DNA of 44,955 bases from Oligoflexia bacterium. Lineage in GTDB: Bacteria > Bdellovibrionota_B > Oligoflexia > Oligoflexales > JAGOVF01. Location: assembly GCA_030432875.1 (NCBI GenBank), contig JAUILP010000024.1, positions 1 to 44,955 of the forward strand, written 5' to 3'. Shown here in pieces: positions 27,563-35,539 of this stretch. The notes under the pieces were generated by a model that was not told the DNA's origin, searched no databases, and saw nothing but the letters and a program-made list of their open reading frames with translations. The translations under genes were made by a program, and so were the position numbers. Position 1 is the first letter of the stretch. Each line of letters starts with the position of its first letter.

Positions 27563-27637
27563 TCACGAGCTTATTAAGCCACGAGCGTATAAATCAAGGT
27601 TCACCATGATCAAGCCATAAGCACCATAGTAAGACAT
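27563..27637 (-). CDS. Possible 24-residue small ORF after flagellin
   Basis: A 24-codon frame starts 17 nt after the flagellin stop, with AGGT before its ATG, and encodes a Tyr/Leu-rich peptide (MSYYGAYG start, ARGLISS end). Just after it, GAGGAGG precedes a 6-codon frame (27529-27549, MPKDVV) that ends before the terminator. The strong ribosome binding site is the only real argument for translation; the region may simply be a 3' UTR. Confidence 0.2.
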   Translation of the reverse strand: MSYYGAYGLIMVNLDLYARGLISS

Positions 27638-27654
27638 ATCGCAACCTAAGTGGT

Positions 27655-28572
27655 TTAGCCTAGGAGTTTTAAGGCGATTTGTCCTTGCACATTGGCATTA
27701 GAGAGTACAGAGGCACCCGCTTGCTGCAAGATATTAGCTTGTGTCATTTTTGCGGTTTCTTCTGCAAAGTCAGTATCCATTACACGACTTCGAGACTCTG
27801 TTAGATTTTCAGTTTGGGTTCCCAAGTTGGATACCGTAGAATTTAGGCGATTTTGAATCGCACCTAAATAAGCGCGGTATTCATTGACCCGAGTAATCGC
27901 TGAATCTAACGTTGAAATAGACTGCTGCGAAGCTTCTTTATTATTAACACGAGTTCCTTCTTCGCCCTTGCCTATTTCTAGGGATCCATCACCTTCGGTG
28001 AAGGCATTGAGCATGCTCGTATCAATTTTTATAATGTTGACGGGGTTTGATTGATCCATAGCATCAGCATTTTGAAACCAATCTTTTCCCACCTGTATTT
28101 CTAAGGGGAAACCATTACCACTGCCTTTGATCTCGTCTGAGATATCAGACTTTCCTACTAGGAGTCGTGTGCCGTTAAATTCGGTTGATGCGGCTAAGCG
28201 ATCAATTTCCTCCTTTAACTGGACATATTCCTTGTCGAGAAATCCGCGTTCGGTGTCGCCAATAGTGTCACTTGCTGACTGAATGGCAAGCTCCCGGAGG
28301 CGAATGAGCATGTTGCTCGTTTCCTCAAGACCGCCTTCTGCCGTTTGGACAATCGAAATGCCATCAGATGCATTTCGCTTAGCCATATTGAGAGAACGAA
28401 TGTCGGCTCTCAAATTTTCGCTAACGGCAAGTCCGGCAGCATCATCAGACGCTTTATTGATGCGCCTCCCTGATGCTAACTTGGACATGGAATCTTGAAG
28501 ATCCTGGGTTGAATTTGATAGACGTCTTTGAGCATTAACTGAAGCGATATTGGTACGAATACGTAGACCCAT
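27655..28572 (-). CDS. fliC: Flagellin
   Basis: 305 residues; the filament subunit. The conserved D0/D1 N-terminal region (about 1-140; RINKASDDAAGLAVSENLR, LRELAIQSASDT, LDKEYVQLKEEIDRLA) and C-terminal region (about 215-305; SRVMDTDFAEETAKMTQ, QAGASVLSNAN) are both intact. The variable middle is very short (about 75 residues), so the filament surface should be plain. AGGAGGTCAACTTT before the ATG is a strong ribosome binding site. It is monocistronic, with a sigma-28-type promoter upstream and a rho-independent terminator downstream. Candidate CsrA sites overlap the leader. Confidence 0.97.
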   Translation of the reverse strand: MGLRIRTNIASVNAQRRLSNSTQDLQDSMSKLASGRRINKASDDAAGLAVSENLRADIRSLNMAKRNASDGISIVQTAEGGLEETSNMLIRLRELAIQSASDTIGDTERGFLDKEYVQLKEEIDRLAASTEFNGTRLLVGKSDISDEIKGSGNGFPLEIQVGKDWFQNADAMDQSNPVNIIKIDTSMLNAFTEGDGSLEIGKGEEGTRVNNKEASQQSISTLDSAITRVNEYRAYLGAIQNRLNSTVSNLGTQTENLTESRSRVMDTDFAEETAKMTQANILQQAGASVLSNANVQGQIALKLLG

Positions 28573-28582
28573 AAAGTTGACC

Positions 28583-28610
28583 TCCTGTCATTAGTCGAGT
28601 CACATCCTGT
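28583..28610 (-). promoter_or_regulatory. Two ACAGGA motifs in the flagellin leader (candidate CsrA sites)
   Basis: The leader contains ACAGGA twice: complement of 28605-28610 in TTACAGGATGT, and complement of 28583-28588 overlapping the Shine-Dalgarno AGGAGG. They are 22 nt apart. CsrA binds a GGA core within RUACARGGAUGU, and in Bacillus represses flagellin (hag) through two such sites, one on the Shine-Dalgarno. The layout matches; the regulator is not in the window. Confidence 0.4.
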
Positions 28611-28646
28611 AACCGAAAATAATGCATCATGCATATATTTCTTAGC

Positions 28647-28673
28647 TCATCGTCACCGTTTTTAAAAAGTTTA
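28647..28673 (-). promoter_or_regulatory. Sigma-28 (FliA)-type flagellin promoter
   Basis: On the minus strand: TAAACTTT (seven of eight), an 11-nt spacer, then GACGATGA (six of eight against GCCGATAA). It lies about 75 nt upstream of the flagellin ATG, in exactly the place expected for a late flagellar gene. Confidence 0.75.
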
Positions 28674-29137
28674 GTCTAGTGGGAAATATTTACCGAGTGT
28701 TTGTAAAAAAAATTTTCTAAATAATTATATTTAAAGGAATAATTATTTTTCTTTTTTTGTTGATTTGATTTTTAATATAAAAAAATTTGAAAATAGCCCT
28801 TATTTTTTGTCGCGTATAGTTAGAGGGGGCTTTTCGGGCTAATAGATTGAAGATATAGCTAAAATTAATGTATAAAGTGTGGAACCATTTTTCCTCCCGT
28901 AGGTGGGGACATCGATAAAGTAGGGTTATGGATTTTCAAAATAAGGCATCTTTTTAAAAGGGACGTCGATGGCTATGAGTTAGGTTTTTAACGCGTGCCT
29001 GGCTTCTCGTGTTCTGAGACCTGGAAGCTGGCGAAAGTCTATTGGGGATGCAGCGTGGTAATAAAATATTTTGAAGTTTGTCATAAGCAAAAATTAGTTT
29101 TTTTTAAACGTTTCTTGTGCGCTATAGTAACCATCTG
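28674..29137. other. AT-rich gene-free stretch upstream of the flagellin promoter
   Basis: About 460 bp. 28680-28800 is very AT-rich, which suits an upstream promoter element. A 64-codon plus-strand frame (28995-29189) overlaps the end of the C39-like gene and has no convincing start. No clear terminator was seen for the gene ending at 29138. Confidence 0.4.
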
Positions 29138-30556
29138 CTACGGAATTTCAGGATCTATAGTAATCACGACCGGAGAATTAGCCGCATAAGGCGACACAAT
29201 AAAAATCTTTCTTTCCGCACCGGGTGCGGTATTGAGCACCTCAAAACGCACTTCCCCATCCCCATTTCCCCAGTCACTAAAACGACCTTCTTCACGGTCT
29301 TGTTTGGTTCCCCAGCATGTTATGTTATTCTCAGGAAAACAGTATGCCCCCCAAATTTGGGGTTGTTGTGGAGCACTTTCTGGAACATTAAATTTTATTT
29401 CTACACGAGACTCTTTTTTAGAAAATGTTACATTTAATGGTGCTGATATAAGGGCGTTTCTCCCTGGGGGACTTTCATCGCAAATAACGCTGCGGATGAC
29501 GTCGGGGACTAGGGCGTTGTTAGATTCCTTCGCTGTTACATTGTCATAGAAAAAACCAAAGGATTTATCCGCTTTAGGCCATGGATCATTGACAACAACT
29601 TTGCCTTCAGGCGTCACTCCTTTGACAATTACGTAGTGAGGAAGCCGCCAGGTAAAGGTTCTTAATACTGGGACACAACCTTTTCTCAGCCAGTAGCGGT
29701 AGGAATCCACAGTTGTATCACTATGAGTCGTGAGTGGCATATCTTCATGCTTGTGGCTTCGGTTGCCATAAACATAAAGATCATGCTTTTTGAAAAATAA
29801 ATTTGCATATTCATCGAATTGAGAATAACCGTTGGATACTGATCCCCACGCACCGCTTCCCCTCTGAAATTCGATTCCTTTTAGCTCATTAAAATACACA
29901 GTTTCATTTTTTGTATTTTTAAAGGTATAGGCATTTGCGAGAAAATATGTAAAATTTGCTTTATCCTTTGCGAGATCAGGAAAGCTTCGCGGCAACGGGT
30001 TAGTCGGTGAACTTTCTTTTTCTAAGGTCTGAGTATTTTCTGGTTCTAGCCGTCCAAAATAACTTACTACCATGGTCGCTGCTGCTGATCCGCAAGCATT
30101 GTCTCCTTGAAATTTAGGTGTCCAGTCCTCACCGATGCGTTGACTGATGGCGGGAACAGGCAAATATACTCCATATTTTTCAGGTATTTGCCAGTTTTCC
30201 GTTCTAATAATTTCAGGAACTCGCGTGTCCTCAGGCTTTTTTCTGTCCGAGATTATTTTGTCCGGTCCCTGCTTAAAAAAATTACAGCGACCTTTGTCGC
30301 CTAATTTTTCTATATAACATCCTCCGGGGCAGTAGAGGATGCCATTTTGATCGTCACAAATATAATCAGATGCTTTCTCCTCAGAATCCTTAAAATTAGC
30401 GCGGTATATTCCCTCTTGAGTATTATTAACGCAAAACCCCCTATCTTTTTCGAGGCAATTCGTCTGAGCCGGAACGGGAGAGGATCTATCTATTTTTTTG
30501 GCAGCATTGATACAACCGACAAAAAATATTAAGCAATATATAAAAAATTTCTTCAT
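29138..30556 (-). CDS. C39-like cysteine-protease lipoprotein
   Basis: 472 residues. The signal ends FFVGC, with lipidation expected at C15. A Cys-rich segment follows (residues 34-91; CPGGC, GRCNFF). A Peptidase_C39_2-like papain fold occupies about 130-345: QGDNACGSAAATMVVSYFG with oxyanion Gln150 and nucleophile Cys155, LPHYVIVKGV with His307, and VVNDPWP with Asn323/Asp324. The C-terminal ~110 residues resemble a beta-sandwich. Such enzymes cleave or modify peptides outside the cytoplasm; the substrate is unknown. AAGGTAGGT precedes the ATG. A sigma-28-like motif 33 nt upstream suggests expression with motility genes. Proteolysis is inferred from the conserved triad. Confidence 0.78.
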   Translation of the reverse strand: MKKFFIYCLIFFVGCINAAKKIDRSSPVPAQTNCLEKDRGFCVNNTQEGIYRANFKDSEEKASDYICDDQNGILYCPGGCYIEKLGDKGRCNFFKQGPDKIISDRKKPEDTRVPEIIRTENWQIPEKYGVYLPVPAISQRIGEDWTPKFQGDNACGSAAATMVVSYFGRLEPENTQTLEKESSPTNPLPRSFPDLAKDKANFTYFLANAYTFKNTKNETVYFNELKGIEFQRGSGAWGSVSNGYSQFDEYANLFFKKHDLYVYGNRSHKHEDMPLTTHSDTTVDSYRYWLRKGCVPVLRTFTWRLPHYVIVKGVTPEGKVVVNDPWPKADKSFGFFYDNVTAKESNNALVPDVIRSVICDESPPGRNALISAPLNVTFSKKESRVEIKFNVPESAPQQPQIWGAYCFPENNITCWGTKQDREEGRFSDWGNGDGEVRFEVLNTAPGAERKIFIVSPYAANSPVVITIDPEIP

Positions 30557-30588
30557 ACCTACCTTAGTTAAAATTCAAATAAACCCAC

Positions 30589-30614
30589 TTTTCGGAACGA
30601 AAATGAAAACTATA
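30589..30614 (-). promoter_or_regulatory. Sigma-28-like promoter before the C39-like lipoprotein
   Basis: On the minus strand: TATAGTTT, a 10-nt spacer, then TCCGAAAA. It shares the core TAGTTTTCATTTT-like spacing with the CheA-gene promoter (GTTTTCATTTT in both) and has one mismatch in each hexamer region relative to it. It lies 33 nt upstream of the ATG. Confidence 0.45.
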
Positions 30615-30705
30615 AGCAAAAAACTGTGTTAAACCGTACTACACATCTGTAGCTTATAGGCAAAAATTTCTAAAAGACCGCGGCCTCTATATTAAGGTGT
30701 TTTGC

Positions 30706-31281
30706 TCAATAAATCAGCACTTCTCGATCTGTAACTAGCATATCCATCATTATATCATGCTGTTCACTGGGGAGGCTTTCCACCGCAAATGAGTGATGCA
30801 TAACCGCAATTTTTTTGATGGAAGGATATTTTGCAAAAAACGTATCATAATAGCCACCCCCATAGCCAAGTCGTACACCCTTTTTGTCTACGGCAAGAGC
30901 AGGAGTAATGGCCCATACGTCAGAATTTATGAGGTCTTCCGAGGGGATAATGTCACTTAAAGGATCAGGTTCTAAAATTCCCATTTTATTTTTTACAAGG
31001 CGGTTTTTATGGGGAGACCAGATATAAAAATGCATTACCCTACCCCCTTCTATTTTCGGCAGACCGAGAATAATTTTTTTATTTTCATCTAGGACCGAGA
31101 GTAAGGGGGAAAGACTAATCTCATGCCCAAAAGCCGAATAGAGGAGCAGGTACTGTGGTGAGTTTTGGTTGATAAGATAAATAAGCTTCTGAGCAATATG
31201 AAGGGAAGCCTTTTCTATCTCATTACTACTTATACGTTGGCGCTGAGCGAGAAAATCCTTCCGCAGGGATTTTTTATGCAT
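30706..31281 (-). CDS. ygfA: 5-formyltetrahydrofolate cyclo-ligase
   Basis: 191 residues from ATG 31281, chosen because the family begins near here (KSLRKDFLAQRQ) and GGA lies 7 nt upstream. A longer frame would overlap the preceding gene and add 49 unrelated residues. It converts 5-formyl-THF to 5,10-methenyl-THF with ATP in one-carbon metabolism. Diagnostic segments are PALAVDKKGVRLGYGGGYYD (ATP and folate site) and the C-terminal HDIMMDMLVTDREV. The length is typical of the family (180-200). It lies 79 nt downstream of the bitopic membrane protein gene. Confidence 0.92.
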   Translation of the reverse strand: MHKKSLRKDFLAQRQRISSNEIEKASLHIAQKLIYLINQNSPQYLLLYSAFGHEISLSPLLSVLDENKKIILGLPKIEGGRVMHFYIWSPHKNRLVKNKMGILEPDPLSDIIPSEDLINSDVWAITPALAVDKKGVRLGYGGGYYDTFFAKYPSIKKIAVMHHSFAVESLPSEQHDIMMDMLVTDREVLIY

Positions 31282-31360
31282 TTTTTTCCAAAAAAAAAAT
31301 CGGTACAAGAAAATCTTGGGCCGATTTATTTTAAAACGAAAATCAAAAGAGGCAAATGTT

Positions 31361-32374
31361 TTATTGTACAGTGATATCCAAACCTTCAGTATATTCCCAC
31401 TGACCTGAAACTTCAGAAAATCCACCAAGTCTAATTTTATAAGGCCCTGGGGCTACGTCTTTTAATTGTATGTTATTGCCTGATGAAGCAAAACGATAGT
31501 TTGGATTAGCCCAGGAGCCAGTATTGCTAAGTTCGATTCTGTAAAAAGCAACATATTTATCACCTTGCCATGTGATAGCACCACCGTTACCAGCCACAGC
31601 AACTCCAGCTTGAGGTGAGGTAATCATGATGTTTCTACGTGCGGGAGGCTCGACAGAAAAGCTGCGAATTTCGCTTTTTGCTCCGCTTGCATCTTGGACT
31701 TGCCAGTACCAATTGCCTGGGTAGGGATGCATAAACTCATAAGAAGTTCCTTCTACCTGTGCCATTCGCTCTACTGGTTGCATGGTTTCAGCGCGGGAAA
31801 AATAAATTGTAGCAGGTCCAGCGCCTTGCCAACTAAAAACAGCAGGCTCACTGGTCTCATCATAAGCGCGAGATTGTCCGCTTGCGGGCTCCATGAGTGC
31901 TATGGCGCCTGAGTAGCTACTTGAAGTATCAGTTTGAGCGGAGGATACAGGTGGAGCCTGGTCAGTCGCCTCTGTTACCTCAGTGGCATCATCTTCGGTG
32001 ACCCCTTCGACGTCTTCTTCATATCCACTTTCATCAATTGCCCCGGCTTCCTCATCTCCGTCTAAAGCCATAGCATCTTCTTGGCCTTCCGGAATCCCTG
32101 AGAATTCATCAGTAGCTGTGTCACTTCCGCCTAAGAAATAGTAGCCTAGGCCACCGAGAGCAACAACCAGTAGCGCTCCCATCAATAAAAGCTTGCTGCG
32201 ATTTTCTCCTATCGCACCACCCTCCTTAAAGATTTGGGAAACGGCATTGGTATTGGTACCAAAATTGCTTGTAAACTCACCCTTTAAATCACTGGCAAAA
32301 GGATTTGTTTTGGGGTTCGTCGACCCAGCAAACTGGTTTTGATTGTCGTTTAAATTCTGACTTGGTTCTGTCAT
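31361..32374 (-). CDS. Bitopic membrane protein with acidic linker and beta domains
   Basis: 337 residues from ATG 32374 (TTGGAG six nt upstream; a TTG 12 bases further up is less likely). An Asn/Gln-rich cytoplasmic tail (1-60) is followed by one transmembrane helix (about 63-82, LLLMGALLVVALGGLGYYFL), a strongly acidic Asp/Glu/Thr linker (85-145), and two Ig/FN3-like beta domains (about 155-245 and 250-335) rich in W and Y (NWYWQVQDASG, ITWQGDKYVAFYRIELS). The single-helix topology resembles a periplasmic binding or sensing subunit, but no family is recognised. It lies 222 nt downstream of lpxK and has its own promoter candidate. Confidence 0.75.
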   Translation of the reverse strand: MTEPSQNLNDNQNQFAGSTNPKTNPFASDLKGEFTSNFGTNTNAVSQIFKEGGAIGENRSKLLLMGALLVVALGGLGYYFLGGSDTATDEFSGIPEGQEDAMALDGDEEAGAIDESGYEEDVEGVTEDDATEVTEATDQAPPVSSAQTDTSSSYSGAIALMEPASGQSRAYDETSEPAVFSWQGAGPATIYFSRAETMQPVERMAQVEGTSYEFMHPYPGNWYWQVQDASGAKSEIRSFSVEPPARRNIMITSPQAGVAVAGNGGAITWQGDKYVAFYRIELSNTGSWANPNYRFASSGNNIQLKDVAPGPYKIRLGGFSEVSGQWEYTEGLDITVQ

Positions 32375-32486
32375 AAAACTCTCCAAGGTAATTGAAAAAT
32401 TACATTAATGACTATGTTCTCAGTATTCTTAGTGCCATCGACTAAGACTTACTAACGAAAAAATTGTCTGGGATATCTATGTTTAT

Positions 32487-32516
32487 ATTGTATCTTAGTT
32501 GAACATTAATTAGCAA
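32487..32516 (-). promoter_or_regulatory. Candidate sigma-70 promoter
   Basis: On the minus strand: TTGCTA, 18 nt, TACAAT. Four and five of six positions match. It lies about 110 nt upstream of the bitopic membrane protein gene and suggests transcription independent of the lpx operon. Confidence 0.4.
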
Positions 32517-32596
32517 GAATTCGCAAAGGAGAAAAAAGTAGCGTCGCATAAAAATTTTTTTAATTTTATGATATATAAGGAGCTATATGAATAATT

Positions 32597-33688
32597 TTAC
32601 ATTTTGTCAATATGAGCGAGGTTTTCCAGCGTTATAGCATCGACCCGGGCCGTTAAGGTGATAACATGAATGGAAATATTAGCTTCATCTCTTAACGTCT
32701 GAAATTTTTTTGCCTCTCGAAAATAATCCTTAGCAGTGACAACGAGGTTTTTACATGAGCCTATTTTTTCTTTAAGGAGAGAAAAGTCCATATTTTTATG
32801 ATCGCCAAGGGCATAATGGTCTACAACCTTTACCTGAAATTTTTGACGAACATCTTCTAAAAATTGGCGATTTTCGGCAATGGCACTTGCAATAACTACC
32901 TCCATACTTGGGACAAGCTTAAGGGACTCCTTTTTTAAATCTGGAAAATCACATTCACTTTGCGCATTTTCGTAAAAAAAATAGTTTACTGGCAAACCTA
33001 ATATCTTATCTAAATCTTTGTTTTTATCGTCCGAAGTTTTTCCAATGCCGATATAATGGCAACGTTTCAAAGCGATTAAAGGCTCCCTTAATATCCCAAG
33101 CGGAAATAACCATAATGGTCTCGCTAAATGAAAATCTTTAAATAAAACAATATCAATATTTCTATTGATTTTAAGATGCTGAAAGCCATCATCCAAAATC
33201 CAGTGGCTCACGCGATGACTTTGTGATTTTAAAAACCTTGTAGCATTCTGGCCGCGTTTATTCCCTACTATTATAGGGACTCCTTTTAACGCGTGTGAAA
33301 TAAGTAAGGGTTCATCAAGCATCAAATTTTCGTGGCCCCGGTGGTCTTCCGTTTTAATAATACCATCACAAATTACCACTGATTCACCCGATCTTAAGCC
33401 TGATTTATAACCGCGGGTCAAAATTGCGGGGTGTTTTCCTCGTGCCAAAAGGTATTCTCCAAGCGCTATGGTAAAGGGGGTTTTTCCTCCTCCGCCCATA
33501 ACAACATTGCCTATCGATATGGTGACGCCCGGTAAGGTGAGGCGAGACCCCGAAAAAATACGGTAATAATACGCACGCAAGAGAAGTAAAAAGCTAAAAC
33601 ACGCAGCAACAGGTAACCTAAAAATTAGCGATGCGGCCTTTAAAAAAAGCCATGTTTTTTTGGGGCCAGAAAAATATTTAAGTTTCAT
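32597..33688 (-). CDS. lpxK: Tetraacyldisaccharide 4'-kinase LpxK
   Basis: 363 residues. It phosphorylates the 4' position of the lipid A disaccharide at the inner membrane. It has an N-terminal membrane helix (about 18-40), the Walker-type GNVVMGGGGKTP (60-71), the LTRGYKS segment, and the LpxK signature LDDGFQH at about 165 with HLARPLWLFPLGILREP after it. The length is near the usual 320-350. The ATG overlaps the msbA stop by four bases (ATGA), so the two are translationally coupled. It is the last gene of the envelope operon. Confidence 0.95.
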   Translation of the reverse strand: MKLKYFSGPKKTWLFLKAASLIFRLPVAACFSFLLLLRAYYYRIFSGSRLTLPGVTISIGNVVMGGGGKTPFTIALGEYLLARGKHPAILTRGYKSGLRSGESVVICDGIIKTEDHRGHENLMLDEPLLISHALKGVPIIVGNKRGQNATRFLKSQSHRVSHWILDDGFQHLKINRNIDIVLFKDFHLARPLWLFPLGILREPLIALKRCHYIGIGKTSDDKNKDLDKILGLPVNYFFYENAQSECDFPDLKKESLKLVPSMEVVIASAIAENRQFLEDVRQKFQVKVVDHYALGDHKNMDFSLLKEKIGSCKNLVVTAKDYFREAKKFQTLRDEANISIHVITLTARVDAITLENLAHIDKM

Positions 33689-35535
33689 ACGCCATTTTCT
33701 TGTGTTTCTAACTCAGATTTAAGGGCCACAAATTCTTTAAAACTAATGATATCTTGAGGTGGTCCATCAAAAATAATTTTACCTTCGTGGAAAAATAAAA
33801 CGCGATCAAATAAGTTTAGTTGGTCCAAACGATGGGTTACCATAACAACAACCTTGCCGTGCGGCTTTAGAGTTGTGAATATGTTTTTAAGAACAAATTT
33901 CTCGGTTTGTACATCCAGCGATGCTGTTACCTCGTCAAAAAGAAATATTTCTTTTTCCATCCTAAGAAGTGAACGGGCTATAGATAACCTTTGTACTTCT
34001 CCGCCTGAAAAATTTTGACGAAAATTTCGCATGACAGTATCTAATTTTTCAGGTAGTTCCCAGACTTTGTTTTTCAAATCAATTAACTCTAAAACACCAT
34101 AAATTTTTTCAGGACCAACAGGAATCTCACTAGCATACGAAAGATTGTTTTGCACTGATTCTTCAAAAACAAAGGGTTCTTGACTGACGTAGGAAACCTT
34201 ATCTCGTGTGAAAGACTGCCACGAATTGCTAGCAACCCAGTTGTCGGGCTCTATAATGCCGCTTAAGATTTTGAGAAAAGTTGACTTTCCTGCTCCATTG
34301 GTACCTATAACCGCTATGGTTGAACCCGGTTTTACGCTCAAGCTGTTTACCCTCAATGCTAGCCCACCACCAGAAAATCGGTGTTCCATTCGATCGATAA
34401 ACAATACGCTATTTATCGCGACTTCTTTATCTGGCATGCCAGTGATTTTTTCTTCAATTTTATGGTTCATAACACTTGGAGCGGAAAACTGTCCGAGAGT
34501 CATGCTGGCATGGCGTAATGTTCCCCAAAAATCACTTGCACTGGCAATTTGACTGCCAAAACTTACCAGGCTCTTTAAAATAAGACCGAGCGCTGCTATG
34601 AATTGAATAAATATAACAGAGTCAACTTCGGTACCGTTTTTATTTAGACCGTATCTAAAAAAAAGAAATGCGACAAGAAACACCCCCAGTAGCTCAATGA
34701 CGGGGGCAAAAACGGAACGAAGTACCACGGTTTTTAGCATGGCAAAAATATAGGCCTTGTTGATGCGAGAGAAGTTTTGATTTTCTAGTTCATAACCATT
34801 TTGCAGGCGAATAAATACTAGCTTTTGCCGCAAAAAAGTCATTTCACCACCGATGCGCGAAACTTCTTCCTGGCTCCTCCGAGCAAAAAAAGCAATTTTT
34901 GATCCAGCTTTACCCATTAGGTATCCGAGAAACGGGGAGACAAGCAATATGGCCGCAGCAGATAGAGGATGGATAATAAATAGAAATCCAACGCCAGATA
35001 AAATGAGAACAATGTCTTTAAACATAGAAATAAAAAAATCAGACATGCGTTGTTTCAAATTTTCAACGTTGTTGATGACAATGGCATTGAAATATCCGAC
35101 AGGATGCTTTTTAAAACTCAAATAATCCTGGGAAATTATTTGCTTAAAATATTTTTCTCGCAGTCGCAAAGAAAATCGTAAAACAATTTTTTGCTGATAA
35201 TAATTGTAGAAAAAAATCGCCAGCAAGCGTATGAGTCCTGCAAAGAGTATAAAAATAGGGACCCACGTAATGACTGCTTTTTTCTGGAGCGTTATGTGGT
35301 CTAAAATGGCAAATTTCTGCATGCCGCTGGGCAAAATTTCACTGAGTTTAATGATGTTGACAGCACTATGACTTCCAAAAAGCAGACTTAAAAAGGGTTT
35401 TAACAAAAATAAAATGGCTCCTTGGGATAAAGCCATAAATAATAATGAAATCATGAGAACAAAAAAAAGCTTTTGAGCATCTTTAATTAAGAGCTTAAAA
35501 AGCCACGCAATATCTTGCAGAATTATTAGTTTCAT
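33685..35535 (-). CDS. msbA: MsbA-like lipid A-core flippase (ABC exporter)
   Basis: 616 residues. Six membrane segments fill the N-terminal ~330 residues. The ATPase domain has Walker A GTNGAGKST (about 411-419), Q-loop VSQEPFVFEES, signature FSGGEVQRLSIARSLL, Walker B IFLFDEVTASLD and H-loop VTHRLDQL. An MsbA homodimer flips lipid A across the inner membrane. Its place between lpxB and lpxK strongly favours this substrate over other exporters. It starts four nt after the lpxB stop. The Walker A has Thr-Asn where many exporters have Ser/Pro-Gly/Ser, which is within family variation. Confidence 0.85.
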   Translation of the reverse strand: MKLIILQDIAWLFKLLIKDAQKLFFVLMISLLFMALSQGAILFLLKPFLSLLFGSHSAVNIIKLSEILPSGMQKFAILDHITLQKKAVITWVPIFILFAGLIRLLAIFFYNYYQQKIVLRFSLRLREKYFKQIISQDYLSFKKHPVGYFNAIVINNVENLKQRMSDFFISMFKDIVLILSGVGFLFIIHPLSAAAILLVSPFLGYLMGKAGSKIAFFARRSQEEVSRIGGEMTFLRQKLVFIRLQNGYELENQNFSRINKAYIFAMLKTVVLRSVFAPVIELLGVFLVAFLFFRYGLNKNGTEVDSVIFIQFIAALGLILKSLVSFGSQIASASDFWGTLRHASMTLGQFSAPSVMNHKIEEKITGMPDKEVAINSVLFIDRMEHRFSGGGLALRVNSLSVKPGSTIAVIGTNGAGKSTFLKILSGIIEPDNWVASNSWQSFTRDKVSYVSQEPFVFEESVQNNLSYASEIPVGPEKIYGVLELIDLKNKVWELPEKLDTVMRNFRQNFSGGEVQRLSIARSLLRMEKEIFLFDEVTASLDVQTEKFVLKNIFTTLKPHGKVVVMVTHRLDQLNLFDRVLFFHEGKIIFDGPPQDIISFKEFVALKSELETQENGV

Positions 35536-35539
35536 TATT

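Noticed and set aside
28995..29189. 64-codon plus-strand frame
   Set aside because: Overlaps the end of the C39-like gene and has no start signal.
32580..32640. Plus-strand AAGGAG followed by a 16-codon frame
   Set aside because: Runs antisense into the end of lpxK with no terminator or conservation evidence; likely chance.
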